Positions 1-6,437 of a stretch of DNA of 12,659 nucleotides are shown in pieces. Position 1 is the stretch's first letter. The number at the start of each line of letters is the position of its first letter. Under the pieces are notes generated by a model. It was given only the letters and a program-made list of their open reading frames with translations, ran no database searches and was not told where the DNA came from. A program made the translations under genes and the position numbers. The stretch spans positions 1 through 12,659 of the forward strand of contig JAHJBW010000074.1 of assembly GCA_018813405.1 (NCBI GenBank), written 5' to 3'. The DNA comes from Candidatus Margulisiibacteriota bacterium. GTDB taxonomy: Bacteria > Margulisbacteria > WOR-1 > XYC2-FULL-46-14 > JAHJBW01.

Positions 1-177
1 GGAGCGGTGATCGGTCGATATCTTGTAGAAATAGATGGCTATTCTCCCGACGGGGCCTACCGGGCAGTGATAACCGGAGGGGCCCATGCCGGACCGCTGG
101 GCGGGCTTAAAAAGGGTTATTATTACAATAATCTAAAAAAATTCATCTTTAGCGGCTGTCAGGGAAAAAACAGTTGA
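1..177 (+). CDS. C-terminal end of an unrecognised protein (partial)
   Basis: Frame 1 is open from the window edge to a TGA at 175-177 and gives the last 58 residues of a protein whose start lies outside. The visible part reads like a beta-rich domain: it contains GRYLVEID, then the small-residue stretch ITGGAHAGPLGGL, a YYYNN cluster, and a basic tail with a single cysteine before the stop. I do not recognise a family. The next gene begins 53 bases later on the same strand and has its own possible promoter, so the two may or may not share a transcript. The piece is real coding sequence as far as an uninterrupted frame with ordinary codon use can show, but its function cannot be inferred. Confidence 0.6.
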   Translation, partial: GAVIGRYLVEIDGYSPDGAYRAVITGGAHAGPLGGLKKGYYYNNLKKFIFSGCQGKNS

Positions 178-201
178 TTTTAATATTTAATGCGATATCA
201 T
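174..201 (+). promoter_or_regulatory. Possible sigma-70 promoter for the lipoprotein gene
   Basis: TTGATT at 174-179 and TATCAT at 196-201 are separated by 16 bases. Transcription would start near 208, just before the Shine-Dalgarno AAAAAGGAG at 215-223. The -35 box overlaps the stop codon of the preceding gene. The match is fair rather than strong, and transcription could also come from upstream. Confidence 0.4.
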
Positions 202-230
202 GTTCTCAATATGAAAAAAGGAGTACTGTC

Positions 231-1577
231 ATGAAAAAAATAATGGTTTTACTTTCCTTGATATGCTTGCTGGCTCTGGGAATTTTTGTTTGGGGATGCA
301 GCCAATCTTCGGGCGGAGGCGGAAGCACCACCAACTACAAGATCACCGGCACCTGCGCTCAGCTTTCGACCGCTTCGGCGGCCCTGGCAAAAAGCACGAC
401 ATCTGTTACCCATATCGTGGCAGTGGGATCGAACAATGCCGCTTATTCCGCCGACCTTAGCGGCGACTCTTTCACAATAGATCTTGACAGCGGCAAACCC
501 TATGCCCTGGGATTTTTCAACAAGACCGGTTCAACAATTACTCTGCTGGGATACTTAAGGCAGAGCGAGGTTGACTGGGACTCCATCCCCCTTATGAGCC
601 CATCATCAACATCAACAGACCTTGGAGAGACCACCGTGACGTCCGGCACTCTCGATGTGACTGCCTCGATAAGCACAACTGATTTTCTGACCGCGGTTGA
701 TATGGACACCGCTACCGCCAACTACTACGGGGAGATAGACAATCCCATGAAAGCTTTTACCAATCTTGATGTCGACGGCAATGGCGTGTTCGACTTTGAC
801 GAAGGCAAGGCCTTTATGTTCTATCCTTACATCAATATGGGACCCAACAACGAGCCTACTCCTGGCCAGCTGGACAAGATGCTGGCCGGCTACAACGACG
901 ATTACGAACCCGGCCCCAACAATTACGAGTTCTATTTTGCCGTACAGGGAGTTGAACTGACCAATGGCTCTACAGCAACACTTACGGTCCCGTCCGCGGT
1001 AACCGATTCCTCGTCGAATGAAAGCACTACCCTGACAGGGACCATTGCCAGCGACAGCAGTGGCAGCGGCAAAGTGTGTTTCCTTAAGTTCACCAATGGC
1101 GCCGTTTACGGACCCTCTGTCCCACCGTCCGGCACATACAGCCTATCAGTTGACGGCAGTACTTTTACCTTTAGCAATATGCAGGGCACAAATGTGGTAG
1201 CCCTGGCGGCGAACGACGGCATAATATATCCTGTCTTTCACCTGGTGACCAATGATGTGGGCATCATAACCGCGGTCAACTACCAATGGAAAAAACTTTC
1301 GGCAGGCACCGTAAGCACGCCTACCCTGGCAGAGGTAAAGGCGGCAGTTGAGATGAGCACTACGACCAGTACGGCTTTTATCCATGACAGTCCGGTTATC
1401 GAATTCTATTATGACTGGACTTCGGGCACACGCGACGGCTCTGCCTATTTAAGCACCGACGCGCTGACGGGAACGGTCGATGTTTCCGGCCTGGGCGTGG
1501 ACAGCAATCTGCTTGACGTCATGAGCTGTTACTACAACCTGTCATCCCGGGTGGTCTGCAAGTTTTTCTTCAGGTGA
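231..1577 (+). CDS. Secreted lipoprotein with a single EF-hand-like calcium loop
   Basis: The protein is 448 residues. I start it at ATG 231 because AAAAAGGAG lies 7 bases upstream and a clear signal peptide follows; an in-frame ATG at 174 would add 19 residues that spoil the signal. A basic N-terminus (MKK) and a hydrophobic core lead to the lipobox V-W-G-C, with the lipid-carrying Cys at residue 23, followed by a Gly/Ser-rich tether. The mature part is Ser/Thr/Gly-rich and looks like beta-sandwich material. Residues 180-191 form a complete EF-hand loop: Asp at loop positions 1, 3 and 9, Asn at 5, Gly at 6 and Glu at 12. This predicts calcium-dependent folding or binding. No catalytic motif is visible and the family is unknown to me. 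Tryptophan at -2 of the lipobox is unusual. The protein is probably anchored in the outer or inner membrane, facing the periplasm or surface. Confidence 0.85.
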   Translation: MKKIMVLLSLICLLALGIFVWGCSQSSGGGGSTTNYKITGTCAQLSTASAALAKSTTSVTHIVAVGSNNAAYSADLSGDSFTIDLDSGKPYALGFFNKTGSTITLLGYLRQSEVDWDSIPLMSPSSTSTDLGETTVTSGTLDVTASISTTDFLTAVDMDTATANYYGEIDNPMKAFTNLDVDGNGVFDFDEGKAFMFYPYINMGPNNEPTPGQLDKMLAGYNDDYEPGPNNYEFYFAVQGVELTNGSTATLTVPSAVTDSSSNESTTLTGTIASDSSGSGKVCFLKFTNGAVYGPSVPPSGTYSLSVDGSTFTFSNMQGTNVVALAANDGIIYPVFHLVTNDVGIITAVNYQWKKLSAGTVSTPTLAEVKAAVEMSTTTSTAFIHDSPVIEFYYDWTSGTRDGSAYLSTDALTGTVDVSGLGVDSNLLDVMSCYYNLSSRVVCKFFFR

Positions 1578-1584
1578 AGCAATA

Positions 1585-1613
1585 TTGTTGGACCAGGCAT
1601 AATATGGTAGAAT
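1585..1613 (+). promoter_or_regulatory. Promoter of leuA (leaderless arrangement)
   Basis: TTGTTG at 1585-1590 and TAGAAT at 1608-1613 are 17 bases apart. Only 7 bases separate the -10 box from the leuA ATG at 1621, so the transcript should start at or next to the A of the start codon. No Shine-Dalgarno is present. The -35 is weak (3 of 6 positions); an alternative TTGGAC at 1588 gives too short a spacer. Confidence 0.5.
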
Positions 1614-1620
1614 TTATATT

Positions 1621-3132
1621 ATGCCCAGAAAAATAAAGATTTTCGATACCACCCTTAGAGACGGAGAACAATGTCCGGGCGCCTCGCTGAACACCGAAGA
1701 AAAGATCGAGATAGCCCGCCAGCTAGCCCGCCTTAACGTGGACACAATGGAAGCGGGTTTTGCCATCGCCTCGCCCGGCGACTTTGAAGCGGTCTCTGCC
1801 ATTGCTAAACTTGTAAAGGGCCCTCGCATATGCAGTTTAGCGCGGGCCAAGAAAGAAGACATCCAGGCCGCCTGGGACGCAGTAAAGCATTCCGATAAGC
1901 CGAGAATACACACTTTTCTGGCCACCTCCCCTATCCACATGGAAGCCAAGCTCCGCATGAAGCCTGAAAAGGTGCTCAAGACCGCCGCCGAGATGGTGGC
2001 TTTCGCGAGATCGCTTTGCGATGACGTGGAATTTTCGCCGGAAGACGCGGGAAGAAGCGAGCCGGAATTCCTTTACAAAGTGCTCAAGGCGGTCATTGAG
2101 GCCGGAGCTACCACGCTTAACATTCCCGACACTGTCGGATATACTACTCCCGATGAGTTTGGCAAACTAATTGCCAGCATCATCAAGCACGTGCCGGAGA
2201 TAAAGAAAAAGAATATCACCGTAAGCGTGCATTGCCACAACGACCTTGGCCTGGCCGTGGCCAACTCATTGGCCGCCGTAAAGAACGGCGCGGACCAGGT
2301 TGAATGCACCATCAATGGCATTGGAGAAAGGGCCGGCAACGCCTCGCTCGAGGAAGTTGTCATGGCCATCAAGACCCGCAAGGATTTCTTTGATTGCGAA
2401 ACGGACATCAATACAAAAGAGATATATCGCACCAGCCGGCTGGTTTCAAACCTAACTGGCATGCTTGTGCAACCGAATAAAGCAATAGTTGGCGCAAATG
2501 CATTTGCGCATGAAGCCGGCATTCATCAGGCGGGAGTTTTGCGCGCAAGGGAAACCTACGAGATCATGCACCCGGCAGACATTGGACTTACAAAGTCAAA
2601 GCTTGTGCTTGGCAAACATTCAGGCCGCCATGCTTTTGCCGACAAGCTTAAGGAGATGGGTTATGAGCTTTCTGAAGAACATCTTGAGAAAGCATTCAAG
2701 AAGTTTAAGGACCTGGCAGACAAGAAAAAAGAGATTGAACAGCGCGACCTTGAAGCAATTGTGGCTGATGAGGTTTATGTTGTTGAAGAACGCTTTGTGC
2801 TTGAAGAAGTGCATATTGATTCAGGCACAAATGTAACGCCCAGGGCCAAGGTTAGGCTTCTTGATAATGGCAAAGCAATAGAAGCCACCAAAGAAGGCGC
2901 TGGTCCAGTAGACGCTGTCTACAAGGCGATCGATGCCATCGTAAAGGCCCCAAGCTCGCTGGTTGACTACACCATCCAGGCCATCACCGGCGGTACTGAT
3001 GCTCAAGGTGAAGTTACGGTGAGGATCAAGAAGGGTGATTGCATCTACGTCGGCCACGGGGCATCTATGGACATCATCGTGGCTTCGGCCAGGGCTTATC
3101 TTGCAGCGTTGAACAGGTTACTTGCCGCGTAA
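1621..3132 (+). CDS. leuA: 2-isopropylmalate synthase
   Basis: This enzyme condenses acetyl-CoA with 2-oxoisovalerate to give 2-isopropylmalate, the first committed step of leucine synthesis in the cytosol. It is 503 residues, the usual size for the long form with a regulatory domain. The N-terminal TIM barrel opens with DTTLRDGEQCPGAS (residues 9-22, catalytic Arg13 and metal ligand Asp14). HCHND at 204-208 supplies two metal-binding histidines, and GERAGN at 235-240 supplies Asn240. A linker region with HEAGIHQAG and GKHSGRHAF follows. The C-terminal part, about residues 390-503, matches the LeuA allosteric domain, including GTDAQGEV from residue 458. That domain implies feedback inhibition by leucine. 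Homocitrate and citramalate synthases are relatives, but the overall pattern favours LeuA. The gene stands alone without other leu genes. Its 3' end overlaps the convergent TPR gene by 15 bases. Confidence 0.93.
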   Translation: MPRKIKIFDTTLRDGEQCPGASLNTEEKIEIARQLARLNVDTMEAGFAIASPGDFEAVSAIAKLVKGPRICSLARAKKEDIQAAWDAVKHSDKPRIHTFLATSPIHMEAKLRMKPEKVLKTAAEMVAFARSLCDDVEFSPEDAGRSEPEFLYKVLKAVIEAGATTLNIPDTVGYTTPDEFGKLIASIIKHVPEIKKKNITVSVHCHNDLGLAVANSLAAVKNGADQVECTINGIGERAGNASLEEVVMAIKTRKDFFDCETDINTKEIYRTSRLVSNLTGMLVQPNKAIVGANAFAHEAGIHQAGVLRARETYEIMHPADIGLTKSKLVLGKHSGRHAFADKLKEMGYELSEEHLEKAFKKFKDLADKKKEIEQRDLEAIVADEVYVVEERFVLEEVHIDSGTNVTPRAKVRLLDNGKAIEATKEGAGPVDAVYKAIDAIVKAPSSLVDYTIQAITGGTDAQGEVTVRIKKGDCIYVGHGASMDIIVASARAYLAALNRLLAA

Positions 3133-3764
3133 ACCAAGAACTGTCTCGCATTCGTTCAAAAGTTTGCTTATCCTTTGGTCCTCGGGATCAAGATGGTATC
3201 CAATCGCCAACTCCCTGCGAGCCAGCTCGGTCTGCTTTTGCCCAAGATAGGCCCTGGCAAGATGATATCTAGGCTCCGGAAGGCGGGATTTGTCAGCCAC
3301 CAGATCTCTCAGTATGATAACAGCCTTCTCAAATTCTTTCATCTTAATGTAAACTACGCCCAGATGCATTTTTACCCGTGGATCTTTTGGGTTGAGCCTC
3401 AAGGCCTTTTCAAGCAGGTCTTTTGATCGCAGGAATTCGTTGGCCTTTATGTGGACAAATGCCATATTGATAAGAGCATCATAGTTTTCAGGATCTTTTT
3501 CAGCACCCTGGCAAAACACGCCCTGGCCATGGCAATATCATCTATGAACAGATAGGTCACCCCCAGGGCATTAATGGTCTCTATCAGTTCCGGAAAACAC
3601 TCTAGAGCTTTTTTGAAATATTCTATCGCGGCAAAAAAATCCCCGTTGTTGAGAGAATCGATCCCAAGATTATGGAGCTTTTCGGCCCTGTCGAAAGAAC
3701 CTTCGCGTAAAATACCAGAAAGATCTCTGGCCTTATTTTCTGAACTGACCGGTTTAATGCTCAT
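3118..3764 (-). pseudogene. TPR-repeat protein broken by a frameshift in an A5 run
   Basis: Two overlapping minus-strand frames together make one TPR protein. The first begins at ATG 3764 and, if left alone, stops at 3447 after 105 residues. The second runs to the TAA at 3118. They join at an A5 run (3496-3500 on the plus strand): the first frame reads V-L-K-K up to residue 90, and shifting back one base continues with D-P-E-N-Y-D. The rebuilt protein is about 215 residues with roughly five TPR units of 34 residues from residue 26, each with the usual small, aromatic and D-P positions. TPRs are protein-interaction scaffolds; the partner is unknown, and there is no signal peptide. The gene follows the other TPR gene by 31 bases. 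One missing base, real or from sequencing, explains it best. The heptamer G-AAA-AAG resembles a -1 slippery site, so programmed slippage is not excluded. Confidence 0.75.
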
Positions 3765-3795
3765 GCTTTTTTATCGACGCGGGGTCCGGGAAATT

Positions 3796-4329
3796 TCACT
3801 TCGCGAGTAGTTTTTTTAGCAGGGAACGGACGCGCGCGTCCAGGGGGTCGAGACTGGCGGCAGTTTTAAGGGTGTTTTTTGCCAGGTCTTTCTTGCCGGT
3901 CAAAAAGTAAAGAACGGCAAGATTGTAAAACGTATTAGCATCAGTGGGATCCAGGCGCACGGATTCAAGCAGTTCTTTTTCGGCAAGGAGGTTGTTGCCC
4001 TGTTTGGCATACAAAACACCCAGGTTGCGGTGGGCCCGGGCATGGAGAGGGTCCTTCCGCAAGACATGATCGAGCTCCCGCCTGGCTTCGGCATACCGGC
4101 CCAAAACAATGAGGGCCCAGGCCAGGTCGATCCTGGTATCCAGGCTATCGGGGTCAAGAGAAAGGGCTTTCTGATATTCTAGAACGGCGGCCGAGACCTG
4201 CCCCTGTTCTATTCGGTCAGCCCCGCGATTGTGGAAATCCTGTGCCTTTGGCATATCCTTTTTGGTGCCAAAAGGCGCATCGGCACGCGCCATTATTAGC
4301 GGCCTTGTTCTTGCAGATGGTTCTAGCAT
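3796..4329 (-). CDS. TPR-repeat protein (four repeats)
   Basis: The 177-residue protein is almost entirely TPR: four consecutive 34-residue units at about 29-62, 63-96, 97-130 and 131-164. Each shows the family pattern, for example NLGVLYAKQGNNLLAEKELL followed by a D-P turn. It is predicted to be a cytosolic helical scaffold that binds other proteins. No signal peptide or membrane segment is seen. The start is uncertain. ATG 4329 follows the RAM-domain gene by 10 bases, but the nearest GGAGG is 15 bases away and is part of that gene's end. Internal ATGs at 4293 and 4254 would still keep all repeats. The gene sits second in a minus-strand unit of RAM-domain gene, this gene and a second TPR gene, which suggests common expression. 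The specific role is unknown. Confidence 0.85.
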   Translation of the reverse strand: MLEPSARTRPLIMARADAPFGTKKDMPKAQDFHNRGADRIEQGQVSAAVLEYQKALSLDPDSLDTRIDLAWALIVLGRYAEARRELDHVLRKDPLHARAHRNLGVLYAKQGNNLLAEKELLESVRLDPTDANTFYNLAVLYFLTGKKDLAKNTLKTAASLDPLDARVRSLLKKLLAK

Positions 4330-4339
4330 TTACGGTTGG

Positions 4340-4579
4340 CTATTCCTCCACCGTAATGCAGGTCAGCGTCCGGGCGACAAAACCCGTTGCCTGTATCTTT
4401 TTAACGATCATCTCACCCATGGCCTTAAGGTCGTCCGCTTCAACGAACGCGATGAGATCATAGGGACCGGTCACCATGTGTATCTCTCTGACGCCCGGCA
4501 GACTCTTGCCAAGGTTATAAAGCTCAATTGCTTTTCCAGGCATAGCTTCTATCAATATATACGCACTTGTCCCTGCCAT
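4340..4579 (-). CDS. Stand-alone Lrp/AsnC-type ligand-binding (RAM) domain protein
   Basis: At 79 residues this matches the C-terminal effector-binding domain of Lrp/AsnC regulators and lacks the N-terminal helix-turn-helix. Features seen are an opening beta strand (AYILIEA), a helix ending in LPGVREIHMVTG, the hallmark GPYDLIAFVEADD at 38-50, a second helix and a final strand TLTCITVEE. Family members form dimers and octamers that bind amino acids or other small molecules at subunit interfaces. Without a DNA-binding part it may act as a small-molecule sensor or pair with a full regulator; that is inference. Translation starts at ATG 4579 behind a good Shine-Dalgarno AAGGAG, 8 bases upstream. 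Its promoter is consensus and interlocks with that of the divergent DUF502-Trk operon. It heads the unit with the two TPR genes. Confidence 0.85.
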   Translation of the reverse strand: MAGTSAYILIEAMPGKAIELYNLGKSLPGVREIHMVTGPYDLIAFVEADDLKAMGEMIVKKIQATGFVARTLTCITVEE

Positions 4580-4607
4580 ATTAATAACTCCTTAATTGAT
4601 AATTGCG

Positions 4608-4636
4608 ATTATAGGTTGTTGATTACACCCTGTCAA
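4608..4636 (-). promoter_or_regulatory. Consensus sigma-70 promoter of the RAM-TPR unit
   Basis: On the minus strand, TTGACA (4631-4636) and TATAAT (4608-4613) are both perfect consensus hexamers, 17 bases apart. Transcription should begin near 4601, giving a leader of about 22 bases that includes the AAGGAG ribosome site. A short dyad, ATAAT-TGCG-ATTAT at 4599-4612, overlaps the -10 box and start point. Confidence 0.85.
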
Positions 4637-4647
4637 GATGATATAAT
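4619..4647 (+). promoter_or_regulatory. Sigma-70 promoter of the DUF502-Trk operon
   Basis: TTGATT (4619-4624) and TATAAT (4642-4647) are 17 bases apart. The predicted start, near 4654, leaves only about 5 bases before the DUF502 ATG at 4659, and no Shine-Dalgarno. Its -35 box lies inside the spacer of the opposite promoter, and the opposite -35 box lies inside its own spacer. Confidence 0.75.
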
Positions 4648-4653
4648 TTGACA
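4631..4653. repeat. Inverted repeat TGTCAA-N11-TTGACA over the divergent promoters
   Basis: TGTCAA at 4631-4636 and TTGACA at 4648-4653 are perfect inverted copies with an 11-base centre. The centre contains the plus-strand -10 box, and the left arm is the minus-strand -35 box. A protein bound here could block both promoters, so it is a candidate operator. One arm being a -35 element means part of the symmetry could be coincidence. Confidence 0.4.
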
Positions 4654-4658
4654 CTGAA

Positions 4659-5276
4659 ATGTTAAATAAGCTTGGTAGCTATTTTTTAAGGGGGTTAATT
4701 ACCCTTTTGCCGTTGTTTGTGACCATCTGGCTGCTCTGGTTCATGTTCCTGTTCCTGGACGGCATCCTGGGCAGCATAATCAGCACATTCACAGGCCGAT
4801 CCATCCCCGGGCTGGGATTTATCGCCATAATACTCTTGATATTCCTGGCCGGCTACCTTGCCACCAATATTATCGGCCACAGCCTTATGAAATACGGCGA
4901 CGAGATCATCTCCAGACTGCCCCTGGTAAAAAACATCTATAATTCCGCCAAACAGGTCAACGAGGTGTTCTTCGCGTCCAAGGACGCAAAAAAAATGCGG
5001 CGCGTTTGTATAATCGAATACCCCAGAAAGGGAGTTTTTTCTCTTGGGTTTGTTACTTCCGATACCGCGGAAGAGATAGAATCCAAAAGCAAAAATCATC
5101 TTATTAACGTTTTCGTGCCTACCACGCCTACGCCGGCTACTGGATTCTTGGTCATGGTCCCGGCTCAGGAAGTTATCCTGCTTGAAGATATGAGCGCCGA
5201 GGCGGCTGTCAAATATATCATTTCCGCGGGTGTGCTGCAGACAAGAAAAGAAGGCCCCAAAGAAACCAGGATATAA
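4659..5276 (+). CDS. DUF502 family membrane protein
   Basis: This 205-residue protein matches the DUF502 (COG2928) family in length and layout. Two membrane segments are visible, about residues 8-34 and 51-72. Family-type motifs are IPGLG at 49-53 before the second segment, LPLVKNIYNSAKQV at 87-100, and VPTTPTPATG at 153-162. The part after residue 75 is soluble and probably cytosolic, ending in a charged tail. The molecular function of DUF502 is not established to my knowledge. It is the first gene of a five-gene operon with the TrkA/TrkH potassium system, and an 18-base gap leads to the next gene. It may therefore affect membrane or ion homeostasis; that rests only on neighbourhood. The start codon has no Shine-Dalgarno and lies about 5 bases from the predicted transcription start, so initiation may be nearly leaderless. 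Confidence 0.9.
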   Translation: MLNKLGSYFLRGLITLLPLFVTIWLLWFMFLFLDGILGSIISTFTGRSIPGLGFIAIILLIFLAGYLATNIIGHSLMKYGDEIISRLPLVKNIYNSAKQVNEVFFASKDAKKMRRVCIIEYPRKGVFSLGFVTSDTAEEIESKSKNHLINVFVPTTPTPATGFLVMVPAQEVILLEDMSAEAAVKYIISAGVLQTRKEGPKETRI

Positions 5277-5294
5277 ATATTTAGGAGAATATCC

Positions 5295-5774
5295 ATGCAT
5301 ATCATTATCGTTGGATGCGGCAGGGTCGGTTCACAAATGGCGCTGATGCTGACCAGCGAAGGGCACGATGTGGTGGTCATTGACAAGAAATCCTCCTCTT
5401 TCAAAAGACTTGGCCCATCTTTCAACGGCATAACCATTACCGGCATAGGCTTTGACCCCGAGATACTAAAAAGGGCCGGCATAGAGCGCGCCGGCGCGGT
5501 AGTGGCCGTCACCAACGGCGACAACTCCAACATTATGGTGGGACAGATCGCCAAAAAGCTATTCAACGTGCCAAAGGTATTAAGCCGCCTGTACGACCCG
5601 GAAAGGGCGCTCATCTACCAGGAGGCCGGCATGGACATTATCTGCACCACCATGATCCAGGCAAATATCATTAAGGACGCGGTATTGGAAAAGAGCCGTC
5701 AGCATGAATTCTCGTTCGGCAAGGACAAAAAGGTAAATATTACCATTGACCTTAAGCCGGGAAAGGGAAACTGA
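5295..5774 (+). CDS. TrkA-type RCK N-domain protein (short form, no RCK-C)
   Basis: The 159-residue protein is a single Rossmann-type RCK N-domain, the cytosolic nucleotide-binding regulator of Trk/Ktr potassium transporters. The nucleotide loop is GCGRVG at 7-12, and the acidic residue ending the second strand, which contacts the ribose, is Asp30. VVAVTNGDNSNIMVGQIAKK marks the later part of the fold. The protein ends soon after residue 140 with a short basic tail and has no TrkA-C (RCK-C) domain, unlike its downstream partner. A good Shine-Dalgarno, AGGAG at 5283-5287, precedes ATG 5295 by 7 bases. The stop lies 3 bases before the next gene, which suggests coupled synthesis and a mixed gating ring. 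Short/long TrkA pairs beside TrkH occur in Thermotoga (TM1088A/B, from memory). Confidence 0.9.
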   Translation: MHIIIVGCGRVGSQMALMLTSEGHDVVVIDKKSSSFKRLGPSFNGITITGIGFDPEILKRAGIERAGAVVAVTNGDNSNIMVGQIAKKLFNVPKVLSRLYDPERALIYQEAGMDIICTTMIQANIIKDAVLEKSRQHEFSFGKDKKVNITIDLKPGKGN

Positions 5775-5777
5775 CCT

Positions 5778-6437
5778 ATGTATATAGTGATCGTGGGCGG
5801 TGGAAAGGTTGGCACTTTTATGGCCAAAGCCTTATCATCGCGCAAGCATGACATCGTGCTTATTGAAAAAGACGAAAAACGCGCCCAAAAGGTTGCAGAG
5901 GATCTGGATAAGATACTTGTCATTTGCGGGGACGGCTGTGATCCCCACGTGCTCGAGGACGCGCATGCTGAAAAAGCCAGGGTCCTGGTCACGGTGACCG
6001 GTGACGATGAAGACAACCTTATTATAAGCCAGCTGGCCAAGGACACTTTCAAGGTCCCTCGCGCCATTGCCAGGATCAACAACCCGCGCAATGAACAGAC
6101 CTTTCAGATGCTGGGCATAGACGCCATATCGTCCACCACCATCATCTCAAAGCTTATTGAAGAAGAGGCCACCATCGGTGAGATAAAAACACTGCTCTCT
6201 TTAAAACGCGGTAAACTGGCGATCGTCGAGATGACCCTGACGCCGGACTCTCCCGCCACAGGGAAAAAGGTCCTGGACCTTAAGATGCCCGAAGAATCGA
6301 TCATCGCCAGTATAATCCGCGACGAAAAGATAGTTTTCCCCCGGGGCAACACCGTGCTTTTTCCCGGTGATTCCATAATAGTGCTAACCCAGTCAGATAA
6401 GGAAAAAGATGTTAAAAAGGTCTTTATGGTAAAATGA
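5778..6437 (+). CDS. trkA: TrkA potassium-transport regulatory subunit (RCK-N plus RCK-C)
   Basis: This 219-residue protein has one RCK-N domain (about 1-135) and one RCK-C domain (about 138-219). The nucleotide loop is GGGKVG at 7-12 with Glu30 as the ribose-contacting acid; VICGDGCDPHVL and VTVTGDDEDNLIISQLAK are typical TrkA-N segments. The C-terminal domain ends with LFPGDSIIVLTQ, the usual RCK-C strand pattern. It would sit on the cytosolic face of TrkH and gate potassium uptake in response to ATP/ADP or NAD(H). E. coli TrkA carries two such units in tandem in one chain; here the units are spread over two genes, one of them shortened. The ribosome site is weak (AAAGG about 11 bases upstream). 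Its stop overlaps the trkH start as ATGA, so translation is probably coupled. Confidence 0.92.
   Translation: MYIVIVGGGKVGTFMAKALSSRKHDIVLIEKDEKRAQKVAEDLDKILVICGDGCDPHVLEDAHAEKARVLVTVTGDDEDNLIISQLAKDTFKVPRAIARINNPRNEQTFQMLGIDAISSTTIISKLIEEEATIGEIKTLLSLKRGKLAIVEMTLTPDSPATGKKVLDLKMPEESIIASIIRDEKIVFPRGNTVLFPGDSIIVLTQSDKEKDVKKVFMVK

Noticed and set aside
1578..1620. A leucine leader peptide, T-box or attenuator before leuA.
   Set aside because: Only 43 bases separate the genes, with no hairpins or leucine codon run, and the promoter occupies the space.
2073..2522. A 149-codon minus-strand frame inside leuA.
   Set aside because: It is antisense to the LeuA metal-binding region and has no independent support.
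3447..3519. Two separate TPR genes rather than one frameshifted gene.
   Set aside because: The second frame has only a GTG start without a ribosome site, in the middle of a TPR unit, and the repeat register continues exactly across the junction.
4695..5300. A 201-codon open frame on the minus strand opposite the DUF502 gene.
   Set aside because: It lies wholly opposite a clear family member, has no ribosome site or recognisable domain, and its composition is that of an antisense shadow.
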